Shown here: positions 23,415 to 31,666 of the stretch, piece by piece | Numbering within the stretch: the stretch's first letter is position 1 | Layout: every line of letters begins with the position of its first letter | Source of the DNA: Hydromicrobium sp964415365 | Lineage (GTDB): Bacteria; Actinomycetota; Humimicrobiia; Humimicrobiales; Humimicrobiaceae | Direction of reading: 5' to 3' | Assembly (NCBI GenBank): GCA_964415365.1 | Contig: CAYPYW010000018.1 | Span: 1 to 41,790 of the forward strand | DNA length: 41,790 nt | Notes under the pieces: model-generated | Databases searched by the model: none | What the model saw: the letters and a program-made list of their open reading frames with translations, nothing else | Told to the model about the DNA's origin: nothing | Position numbers and translations under genes: made by a program

Positions 23415-24533
23415 ATGGAAAAAATAAATATGGGTGTAATCGGTTGTGGAGATGTTGCTGTTTTGCAGTATCTGCCTGTCATTAAAAATTCACAAAAACT
23501 AAATCTGGTAGCGCTGTGTGATACGGATAAGAAAAGGTTAAAAATTGTATCAGAACTTTTTGAAGTTAAAAATACTTTTCAAACTTATGAAGAAATGTTT
23601 GACTCAGGACTTATACAGGCTGTTGCCAATCTTACTCCTCCAGTTTTTCATTATTCGATTAATTTAGATAGCTTAAATAATAAAATTCATACATACAGTG
23701 AAAAGCCTGTATCTTATAAAATAAAAGAAATTGAAAACTTAATAAAAGTAAGCCAAGGTAGTAACGTAAAATTCGCATGTGCCCCTTCTACTCCATTAAA
23801 TCCGACTCTATTAAAAGTGAAACAATTATTAGGCCAGGGAGTCATTGGAAGGCCCTGTTATGCAGTTGGTAATTTTTCCCATGGAGGTCCAGCATCACTT
23901 GGATATAAAATTTCATATTATAAAAATTTAATGAAACAGCAAGGGCTGAAAGACCTGGAGGAAATGTCAAATGACCCGGTAGCATTCTATACACAGGGTG
24001 GAGGAGCAATAGAAGACCTTGGAATATATGTGTTGACTACCCTTGTTTTTTTGTTTGGTCCGGTAAATCACATACAGTGTATAAGTGATACTGTCATACC
24101 GGAAGTTGAGGTTACAGGCGGAGTTGCAATGGGTAAAAAAATTAAAGTGAAAGTTGATGATTGTACTCTTATGCTGCTTGGATTTGATGATGGACAGTAT
24201 GCTTCAATAAACAGCAGCTACTGTGTACGAGGGACCAGAATGCCGGATTTAGAAATTTATGGCTCAAATGGGACTATTTCAATGACAAACTACTTTACGA
24301 AGTTTGAAGTCTATCTTGAAAACAGGAGTGGTCTTGGTGCCTGGAATGTTCCATACGAGGATCTTTCAGGATGGAAACTGGGAATAGGAGTTGAACACCT
24401 TGCAGACTGCATATTTGAAAACAGGGAACCTGTCATAAATGCCAGGCTTGCAAAACATGTGACTGAGATAATACTAAAGTCACCAAAGGCTGCTTTGTCA
24501 GGGGAAAAGACATTAATTGAAAGCAGGATCTAA
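23415..24533 (+). CDS. Gfo/Idh/MocA family oxidoreductase (paralogue A)
   Basis: 372 residues. MGVIGCGDVAVLQYLPVIKN is the NAD(P)-binding start, YSEKPVS the EKP motif, and GGGAIEDLGIYVLTTLVFLFG the active-site helix; the expected His of DxGxH is Tyr here (DLGIY). AAGGAGGG precedes the ATG. It is a close paralogue of the minus-strand gene ending at 27759: the C-terminal stretch GVEHLADCIFENREPVINAR and onward is identical in both over more than 30 residues. Probably a sugar or glycoside dehydrogenase. Confidence 0.88.
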   Translation: MEKINMGVIGCGDVAVLQYLPVIKNSQKLNLVALCDTDKKRLKIVSELFEVKNTFQTYEEMFDSGLIQAVANLTPPVFHYSINLDSLNNKIHTYSEKPVSYKIKEIENLIKVSQGSNVKFACAPSTPLNPTLLKVKQLLGQGVIGRPCYAVGNFSHGGPASLGYKISYYKNLMKQQGLKDLEEMSNDPVAFYTQGGGAIEDLGIYVLTTLVFLFGPVNHIQCISDTVIPEVEVTGGVAMGKKIKVKVDDCTLMLLGFDDGQYASINSSYCVRGTRMPDLEIYGSNGTISMTNYFTKFEVYLENRSGLGAWNVPYEDLSGWKLGIGVEHLADCIFENREPVINARLAKHVTEIILKSPKAALSGEKTLIESRI

Positions 24534-24586
24534 TAATTTCTAATATTTTATAATAAGTGTAGTAAAAAATAATAATTAAAAGCGAA

Positions 24587-25747
24587 ATTAAAAGAATCAA
24601 CATTATCTTAAGTACTGGTGCCCATCTGGTGTGTGATACATATGCAAGTGTTATAGTTGGGCTTATCCCGGTGCTAACAATGAAAATGGGGCTCAGTCTT
24701 TTTCTTGTGAGTGTGTTAACTTCAGCAAATTTTATTTCAGCAAATTTTTTTCAACCGTTATTCGGTTATCTTTCTGATAAGTATGGTGCAAGATATTTCA
24801 TGGTAGCTAGTCCACTTATCACTTCAATTTTTATAAGTTTGCTGGGAATATTACCAAGATACTGGCTTATTATTATCTTTCTTTTTTTTGGCAATCTTGG
24901 AATTGCTGCTGTACATCCTCCAACTGCAGCTATGGCAGGTTATATTGGTGGAAAGAAAAAAGGTATAATAAATTCTATAATTTCTTTTGGCGGAACTGTC
25001 GGTCTTTCTGCTGGTTCTCTCTTCATTATTTCAATAGTAGAAAAACTTGGTATCAAGTTTAGTCCTGTTACAGCTATTCCCGGTATAATTATTTTTATAG
25101 TACTTTTAAGGTTCGCTTCCTGGATACCTAAAACATCTGCAAAAACAGATCAACAAAATTTTTTTAGAAAAATTAGAAGCTTGAAAAAAGTAAAATTGAT
25201 TATACTTTTAATTGTAACATTTGCTGCATATTCAAGAGATTTAACTTTTATATCTATGCTAACATTTATGCCTCTATACTATACTAATATGGGAATAGGT
25301 CTTATTCAATTTGGCTACATAATTCTGTTATATATCCTTATGGGTGGTATCGGAGGTCTTCTGGCAGGATATTTTTCTGATAAATTAGAAAGAAGAACTG
25401 CTGTAATTCAGGGGGGAATCATTCTGTCTGTTCCATTCTACTACTTTATGTTTAAAGTACCAGTTAACTTATCAGTAGTTTTTTTTATGCTGGGTGGGTT
25501 CTTTTTATCTTCGACTCTTCCTTTATGTATAAGGATAATGCAGGATATTTTTCCGGGCAGTATAAGCCTTGCATCATCTATGGTTATGGGTGTAAGTGGC
25601 GGAATTGCAGCTGCTACAGTTATCCTTATCGGAAAAATTGCAGACAGTTTCGGGATAATAAAGACTGTAAGTTATGTTTTGATTGCGCCTGTACTGGCAT
25701 TTATATTATTATTTTTATTTCCGCATTTAAAATTAAAAATGCGATAA
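24587..25747 (+). CDS. MFS transporter, fosmidomycin-resistance/FSR-like; start codon not standard
   Basis: About 386 residues with ~11-12 hydrophobic segments. The conserved N-terminal helix of this group (GAHLVCDTYASVIVGLIPVL) begins before the first GTG at 24629, which would cut the His-x-x-x-Asp-x-Tyr motif. The frame is open back to 24566, yet has no ATG, GTG or TTG there; ATT at 24575 or 24587 is the only reasonable start, or the 5' end is damaged. Later motifs are normal: GYLSDKYGARYF (loop 2-3), NLGIAAVHPPTAAMAGYIGG and GYFSDKLERR. Likely an exporter or uptake carrier for a small molecule, 48 bases before the flavin reductase gene. Confidence 0.78.
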   Translation: MKRINIILSTGAHLVCDTYASVIVGLIPVLTMKMGLSLFLVSVLTSANFISANFFQPLFGYLSDKYGARYFMVASPLITSIFISLLGILPRYWLIIIFLFFGNLGIAAVHPPTAAMAGYIGGKKKGIINSIISFGGTVGLSAGSLFIISIVEKLGIKFSPVTAIPGIIIFIVLLRFASWIPKTSAKTDQQNFFRKIRSLKKVKLIILLIVTFAAYSRDLTFISMLTFMPLYYTNMGIGLIQFGYIILLYILMGGIGGLLAGYFSDKLERRTAVIQGGIILSVPFYYFMFKVPVNLSVVFFMLGGFFLSSTLPLCIRIMQDIFPGSISLASSMVMGVSGGIAAATVILIGKIADSFGIIKTVSYVLIAPVLAFILLFLFPHLKLKMR

Positions 25748-25795
25748 GACCTGTTTTTTATTAAAATTGAGGATATCAATCTATTAGGAGGGCAA

Positions 25796-27721
25796 TTGAA
25801 TAGAGAATTATTATTCAAACCTTGTAATATCGGAAATGTAGAAATAAAAAACAGAATTGTCATGGCACCGATTACGCCAAACCTTGCGTCCCCGGATGGT
25901 GAGATAACAAATGATTTATTACATTTTTATGAAGCCAGAGCGAAAGGAGGTATCGGTTTAATAATTACAGGATGGTCATTTATTGGAGATGAATCAAGCA
26001 GAGACATTGGATTACAAATTGGGATGATTAAAAATAGATTCATTCCGGGCTTAAATGTCTTTACCGAAGCAATACACCAATGGGGAACGAAAATATTTAT
26101 TCAATTGTCTTATATAGGAAGAAAATTGATACACAAAGACACTTTTAAGAAAGGAGCATCCACATATCAGGGTCTAATCGGGTCGAATTATGAATTATAC
26201 AAACCTGAGGAACTCACAATTAAAGAATTGGAAGACATTGCAAAGCTTTACGGAGAAGCTGCTTTGAGATCAAAGGTGGCAGGTTTTGATGGAATAGAAA
26301 TTGCCATGACACAGGGGGAATTTTTTTACTCATTCCTTTTAGAAAAGTTTAATAAGAGAAAAGATATTTATAACAGTGGGCTGGAATCCAGAATTCTTTT
26401 TCCTTTAAAGATCCTGGAAAATATCCGTTACTGTGTCGGGAAAGAATTTCCAGTTGGGTTCAGGTTATCAGGTTTTGAGGATCCTCATTATGTCAATGAT
26501 AAACTTATAGATCCAGAAGAAGCGGAAAGAATAGCTGAGATACTTGAAAAAGAGGGAGTAGCTTATATTGATATATTTCGCTCTATGCTTCCGGTTTATG
26601 TGACTCAAAGAAAGTTTGCCACTGCTGAAACAATTAAGAAAGTCGTGAGTATTCCGATTATTGCAACAGGTTCTATTGTTGAGCCGGAGCAGGCAGAGAT
26701 GGTTATTTCCTTGAAAATTGCTGATTTTGTAGCTATAGGAAGAGGACTTATAGCAGATCCCGACTGGGCAAACAAAGTTTATGAAAACAGGTGCGATGAA
26801 ATAATCAAATGTATTCGATGTAATGAATGTTTATCAAGGGTAACAAAGTTACAGATTTTAAGGTGTACCGTAAACGTAAACACAGGAGTTGAGGGAATTA
26901 AAAAGTCTTTATTAATCTCAAAACCTAAAAAAAGAATTGCAATAATTGGAGGAGGTCCCGCAGGCATAAAAGCAGCGATTACTGCATCTGAGAGAGGCCA
27001 TGATGTGGTTTTATTTGAAAAAAGAAATGATTTAGGCGGGAATTTGATTCCGGCAAGTGAACCTTACTTTAAGGAAGATTTTAAGAATCTCCTAAAACAG
27101 CTCCGAAATGAATTGTATAAAAGCTCTGTTAAAGTAATTCTTAATAGGGAAGTTTATAAAATAAGCTCTGAAATGCAGGATTTTGATATTGTAATTCTTG
27201 CTACAGGTAGCACTCCGAAAGAATTAAAAATACCGATTGAAAATAATGTTAAGATGTATTCCTACTACGATGCTATATGTGAACCTGCAAAGATCAAGGG
27301 GAAAAATATTATTATTATCGGAGGTGGGCTGATTGGATGTGAGACTGCATTATTTCTGAAATATATTGGAAAAAATATTCAGATTATTGAAATAGAAAAA
27401 GATATCTTGTTGGATGAGCATGAATTTTTTAAGAGAACTGAATTAATGTGGATGCTGAATAATTCTGGCATTCAGATATTTAATAAATCGGCATTAAAAA
27501 ATATTTATAAGGATAATGTTGAATTTTTCAAAGATGATGAAGTATTTTCTGTCCCATATGACTCTTTAATATTAACAATAGGATTGAAACCTAATAATAT
27601 CTTATTTAACAATGATAATGATAATAAAGTGAATCGCATACAAAGAATTGGTGACTGTAAGTCTATTGGTAATCTCTTTGATGCTATACATGAAGGATAT
27701 TCTGCAGGGTCAGTTATATAG
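25796..27721 (+). CDS. Old yellow enzyme/2,4-dienoyl-CoA reductase-like FMN, Fe-S, FAD oxidoreductase with diverged active site
   Basis: 641 residues in the layout of the dienoyl-CoA reductase/trimethylamine dehydrogenase group: an N-terminal FMN barrel (FKPCNIGNVEIKNRIVMAPI), a [4Fe-4S] site at Cys339, 342, 345 and 357 (CIRCNEC...C), then a FAD/NAD(P) domain starting IAIIGGGPAGIKAA near 381 and a second dinucleotide fold IIIIGGGLIGCETALF. The substrate side has changed: the family's QLxHxGR reads QLSYIGR, and the IEIHxAHGYL region reads IEIAMTQGEFF, so the usual histidines are missing. It probably reduces an unsaturated or carbonyl substrate other than an enoyl-CoA. The TTG start has AGGAGGG upstream. 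Confidence 0.87.
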   Translation: MNRELLFKPCNIGNVEIKNRIVMAPITPNLASPDGEITNDLLHFYEARAKGGIGLIITGWSFIGDESSRDIGLQIGMIKNRFIPGLNVFTEAIHQWGTKIFIQLSYIGRKLIHKDTFKKGASTYQGLIGSNYELYKPEELTIKELEDIAKLYGEAALRSKVAGFDGIEIAMTQGEFFYSFLLEKFNKRKDIYNSGLESRILFPLKILENIRYCVGKEFPVGFRLSGFEDPHYVNDKLIDPEEAERIAEILEKEGVAYIDIFRSMLPVYVTQRKFATAETIKKVVSIPIIATGSIVEPEQAEMVISLKIADFVAIGRGLIADPDWANKVYENRCDEIIKCIRCNECLSRVTKLQILRCTVNVNTGVEGIKKSLLISKPKKRIAIIGGGPAGIKAAITASERGHDVVLFEKRNDLGGNLIPASEPYFKEDFKNLLKQLRNELYKSSVKVILNREVYKISSEMQDFDIVILATGSTPKELKIPIENNVKMYSYYDAICEPAKIKGKNIIIIGGGLIGCETALFLKYIGKNIQIIEIEKDILLDEHEFFKRTELMWMLNNSGIQIFNKSALKNIYKDNVEFFKDDEVFSVPYDSLILTIGLKPNNILFNNDNDNKVNRIQRIGDCKSIGNLFDAIHEGYSAGSVI

Positions 27722-27758
27722 GAGTTATATAGGACAATCTCTTTTTTCTCCAGATTTA

Positions 27759-28874
27759 TTAAATTTTACTCTCAATTAATGTCTTTATCCCTGAAGATGC
27801 TGATTTCGGTGCCTTCAATATTATCTCAGTAACATGTTTTGCAAGCCTGGCATTTATTACTGGTTCCCTATTTTCAAATATGCAATCTGCAAGATGCTCT
27901 ACTCCAGCTGCTAACCAGTATACCGGAAAATCTTCATAAGTCTTATTCCAGGCGCCAAGACCATATCTGTTTTCAAGATAAACTTCTAATTTTGTATAAT
28001 CATCTGAAATGGAAATAGTTCCCTCTGTACCATATATTTCTATATCAGGTATCCTTGTCCCTTTTACACCATAGCTGGTACTTACAGAGGCAAATATCCC
28101 TTCCTCAAATTCAATTAACATCAAAGTGCAGTCATCAATTTCCACTTTAATTTTTTTACCGCGTGACACACCGCCCATAATCTCAACTTCCGGAATTTTT
28201 GTACCGCTTAAGCACTGAATATATTTTGCAGAACCTAATAAAAAAGCAAGTGTGGTCAGAGTATATCCTCCGATATCAATAAGTGCACCACCACCAGGTT
28301 TGTAAAACCAGGTAGGATCAGTTGATGAGTCTTCAAAATCATATAAATGCTGTTCTTTTACAAGATTTTTGTAATAATAAATATATTTTTGAGAAGCAGG
28401 ACCCCCATGGTCGCAGAACCCTATCGCATAAGTAGGTTTACCTATAACTCCATCTTTGAGAAGCTGCTTTGCCTTGACAATTACTGGGTTTATTGGAGTA
28501 GCAGGTGCACATGCAAATTTTACCTTGGAGTTTTGAATGGATTTTATCAAGCTTTCAATTTCTTCTATATCAGTTGAAACCGGTTTTTCACAGTATGTGT
28601 GCACCATGGCATTTATACAGTCAAGGTTAATTGGATAATGGAATGCAGATGGGGTAAGATTGGCAACTGCTTGGATAAGACCTGAAGAAATCATTTCTTT
28701 ATGGGAGGTAAAAACGTTTTTAACTCCAAAAAAATTTGCCACTTTTTTTAATCTATTTTCATCTTTATCACAAATTGCAGTCAAATTTAATTTTACTGAA
28801 TTTTTAATGGCTGGGATGTACTGAATTACCGCCACATCCCCGCAGCCAATGATTCCTATATCTATTTTTTTCAT
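27759..28874 (-). CDS. Gfo/Idh/MocA family oxidoreductase (paralogue B)
   Basis: 371 residues from the ATG at 28874, which has GGAGGAG just upstream; a further ATG five codons earlier lacks this. IGIIGCGDVAVIQYIPAIKN, CEKPVS and GGGALIDIGGYTLTTLAFLLG show the family. It is very similar throughout to the plus-strand gene at 23415, and the last ~40 residues are nearly the same, indicating recent duplication or gene conversion. A third, broken copy of the 5' end lies at 38167-38260. It is convergent with the flavin reductase gene. Sugar or glycoside oxidation is the likely role. Confidence 0.88.
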   Translation of the reverse strand: MKKIDIGIIGCGDVAVIQYIPAIKNSVKLNLTAICDKDENRLKKVANFFGVKNVFTSHKEMISSGLIQAVANLTPSAFHYPINLDCINAMVHTYCEKPVSTDIEEIESLIKSIQNSKVKFACAPATPINPVIVKAKQLLKDGVIGKPTYAIGFCDHGGPASQKYIYYYKNLVKEQHLYDFEDSSTDPTWFYKPGGGALIDIGGYTLTTLAFLLGSAKYIQCLSGTKIPEVEIMGGVSRGKKIKVEIDDCTLMLIEFEEGIFASVSTSYGVKGTRIPDIEIYGTEGTISISDDYTKLEVYLENRYGLGAWNKTYEDFPVYWLAAGVEHLADCIFENREPVINARLAKHVTEIILKAPKSASSGIKTLIESKI

Positions 28875-29012
28875 AAAACTCTCCTCCATATATTTTTTGT
28901 ATAGCTTTATAAATTAATTAAAAATTTAGTTACTTTTCTTAATAATTTCTACAAATTTTTAAAATTTAACAATAAACTGGAGGTAAAATGGAAAATTTAC
29001 TATAGTGAATTT

Positions 29013-29687
29013 TCAAAGGATCCCATAGTTCACTGGAGAATCTTGGTTCCTAATTTCATAACCTGTATTGAGTCCATAAATCCTGGAATATTGTTTTGTA
29101 AATTTTGGGGTGTCAGACAATATCTTGCCCAGAAAAAAAGCCTTTTTTAGCAAATCCTTGTTATTATTTATTTCGCCTGCTTTGTCTGCCCGACCATATA
29201 ATACAATTCGATTTCCTGCCTGAATGATTTCACAAAGGTTTTGTAATGAGAATATAGCATTGACGGCTCCAGCTAAAAAAGGGTCAGGAGCTTCATAAGT
29301 TAAAATAAATACCATGTTTTTTCCGGCAATCATATTTTTTTGTTCAGAGGAGCGATTATGACTGCTGAAACAATATAACCTGTCGATGAATAATTTTATT
29401 TGGGCAGACACATTACAGAAATAAATAGGAGTCGTCATTACAACCGAATCTGCAGCGATAAATTTTGGATATATCAATTGCATGTCATCATTGACTACGC
29501 AACCTTTTGCACCTTCATTCTGACATTTATTGCAAGCTTGGCAGGGTTTAATATTTTTACTATTAAGGTAGATAACTTCAACATTAGCTTTTCCTAGCTT
29601 TGCCCCTTCATGTACTTGATTTGCAAGAATTGCAGTATTACCTTTTTTTCTGGGGCTTCCTAAAAGTATAAGAATATTTTTTTTCAT
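29013..29687 (-). CDS. Flavodoxin-like NAD(P)H-dependent FMN reductase / iron-sulfur flavoprotein
   Basis: 224 residues. ILLGSPRKKGNTAILANQ is the FMN phosphate loop; PCQACNKCQNEGAKGC is the CX2CX2CX7C-type cluster motif of Isf-like flavoproteins; TTPIYFCNVSAQIKLFIDRL is the second flavin-contact region. Such proteins are cytoplasmic one- or two-electron carriers in anaerobes. It precedes paralogue B on the same strand by 138 bases and may support the redox enzymes around it. AGGGTGATTAAAC upstream gives a good ribosome binding site. Confidence 0.87.
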   Translation of the reverse strand: MKKNILILLGSPRKKGNTAILANQVHEGAKLGKANVEVIYLNSKNIKPCQACNKCQNEGAKGCVVNDDMQLIYPKFIAADSVVMTTPIYFCNVSAQIKLFIDRLYCFSSHNRSSEQKNMIAGKNMVFILTYEAPDPFLAGAVNAIFSLQNLCEIIQAGNRIVLYGRADKAGEINNNKDLLKKAFFLGKILSDTPKFTKQYSRIYGLNTGYEIRNQDSPVNYGIL

Positions 29688-29943
29688 GTTTAATCACCCT
29701 ACCAAAAAAATTTATTTTTAAAAGAGTCTGAGTAAACTTATCTATTATCAAATATATAATAAGAAATTATTACACAAATTAAAAAAAATTGTTATAATTT
29801 TAATAACTTTCTTTATCTTAACGATATTTCTAAATTTTGAAGATTTAATTTTACAGGATAATTTTTTACAAGTTAAGAAATTTTTCTGAAAGAAAAGTTT
29901 TTTATAAAAAATTATTATAAATCTCAATTGCTTCTTTAATAAT

Positions 29944-30591
29944 ATGAAAAGAATAATAGATTTATCTTGTGAACTTTTTAACTCTGCACCTGTTTTTGAT
30001 GGAGATCCTGAAACACGTTTTAAACATTTTAATTCAATAAAAAGTATCGGATATAATATTCTCCAATTAAGTATGAGCTCTCATCTGGGAACACATGTAG
30101 ATGCACCATTTCATTTTTTAGAACACGGACAGACAGTTGACGAAATCAATCTATCGAAATTTATTGGCAGGGTAAATATAGTTGATATGAGTAACAAGAA
30201 AGCGGGCAGCTTTATTGATGTCTGTGACCTGGAAATGTATAGTAATAAATTTATTAAGAGCGGTAAAGTGATTTTAAGAACGGACTGGGGAGAGAATTAT
30301 CCAAAAGCAATATATTTTAAAGAATTTCCACAAATTACCGTTAAAGCAGCAGAATGGATTTCCGAAACAGGAATTAGTTTACTTGGTGTTGAAACGCCTT
30401 CGTTGAATCTCGAAGAATTTTTGAAAATCCATAAAATTTTTCTTGAGAGAGATATGGTAATACTTGAGGGACTTACAAATGTTAAAGATATTCGCAAAGA
30501 CAGCACTTATTTAATTGCTCTTCCTCTTAAGATTAAAAATGGCGATGGATCGCCCGTAAGGGCAATAGCAATTAATGGATATCCCAAATAA
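29944..30591 (+). CDS. Cyclase family protein (kynurenine formamidase-like metal hydrolase)
   Basis: 215 residues of the cyclase family. The metal motif HxGTHxDxPxH is present as HLGTHVDAPFHF, and the later GVETPSLN segment is also conserved. Members hydrolyse amides, lactones or related bonds with Zn or Mn. No Shine-Dalgarno precedes the ATG, possibly a leaderless or weakly translated start. It heads a run of seven plus-strand catabolic genes and is followed after 11 bases by a 2-hydroxyacid dehydrogenase, so opening of a sugar lactone is a reasonable guess. Confidence 0.85.
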   Translation: MKRIIDLSCELFNSAPVFDGDPETRFKHFNSIKSIGYNILQLSMSSHLGTHVDAPFHFLEHGQTVDEINLSKFIGRVNIVDMSNKKAGSFIDVCDLEMYSNKFIKSGKVILRTDWGENYPKAIYFKEFPQITVKAAEWISETGISLLGVETPSLNLEEFLKIHKIFLERDMVILEGLTNVKDIRKDSTYLIALPLKIKNGDGSPVRAIAINGYPK

Positions 30592-30602
30592 GAGGTCTTG
30601 GA

Positions 30603-31592
30603 ATGTTAAAAGTTGTCTTAACAGACAATGAAAATAAACCGGTTGATATTGAAAGAGAAGTTTTGGGAAGGCTTGAAGCAGAGCTGGTTTATTTGAACAC
30701 ACTCGATAAGAAAAAAATCATTACTTTTTGCAAAGATGCAGATGCGATAATGTGTACATATGCAAAAATTGATTCAGAAGTAATTAAGAATTTGCAAAAG
30801 TGCAAAGTTATAGCAAGATATGGATCAGGTGTAGATAATGTAGATATAGATTTTGCATCAAAGGCAGGGATTTTGGTGGCTAATCTCCCGGATTATGCTG
30901 TGCCTGAGGTATCCAATCATACTATTGCATTGATTCTGGCATTAAACAGAAAATTACTGACGTATGATTACAGTATTAGAAGAGGTCTGTGGGGTTTTAA
31001 AATTGGTGTACCTATTCCAAGATTGAATGATCTGGTTTTAGGGCTGGTTGGCTTTGGAAATATTGGGCAGTGTGTTGCAAAAAAAGCTCAATGTCTTGGC
31101 TTAAAAGTAGTTTCATTTGACCCTAACATTAGTAATGATTTTATGAATCAATCAGGAGTGGAAAAAATAAATACTATTGAAAACTTACTGATTGTTTCTG
31201 ATGTTGTTTCTTTACATCTCCCATTAAACAAATCTACTAAAAACATGGTGAAAGAGAAAGAATTAAAGCTCATGAAGCGATCTTCCCTTCTAATAAATTG
31301 CAGCAGGGGTGGTATAGTGAATGAGAAAGCATTGATAAAAGCCTTAAAAGAAAAATGGATAAGCGGTGCTGGAATAGATGTTTTTGAGCAAGAACCGATC
31401 AATTCAGATAATGAATTGCTAAAATTAAATAATGTTATTTTGACGCCTCATTCAGCATACTATTCGGAAGATGCACAAAAAATTATGAGGTATCAGGCGG
31501 CAGAAGCAGTGGCGGATGTTTTGCAGGGAAGGTATCCCAGGTCAATTTTTAATAAAAGCTTATTGGTTGAGTATGGAAAAATTAATTTATAG
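30603..31592 (+). CDS. D-isomer-specific 2-hydroxyacid dehydrogenase
   Basis: 329 residues, full length. The NAD site is GLVGFGNIGQCVAKKAQ; the catalytic Arg is in NCSRGG, the Glu in VFEQEP and the His in LTPHSAYY. It interconverts a 2-keto acid and a 2-hydroxy acid. AGAGG precedes the ATG. Between a cyclase and a sugar kinase it fits a sugar-acid route; glyoxylate, hydroxypyruvate or a longer aldonate-derived keto acid are possible substrates. Confidence 0.9.
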   Translation: MLKVVLTDNENKPVDIEREVLGRLEAELVYLNTLDKKKIITFCKDADAIMCTYAKIDSEVIKNLQKCKVIARYGSGVDNVDIDFASKAGILVANLPDYAVPEVSNHTIALILALNRKLLTYDYSIRRGLWGFKIGVPIPRLNDLVLGLVGFGNIGQCVAKKAQCLGLKVVSFDPNISNDFMNQSGVEKINTIENLLIVSDVVSLHLPLNKSTKNMVKEKELKLMKRSSLLINCSRGGIVNEKALIKALKEKWISGAGIDVFEQEPINSDNELLKLNNVILTPHSAYYSEDAQKIMRYQAAEAVADVLQGRYPRSIFNKSLLVEYGKINL

Positions 31593-31666
31593 AAAGAAAA
31601 TTTAGTTGGCACTTTAGTTAATTGATAAGAATTTTACAAATGACAACAAATATCAAAGGATAACTT

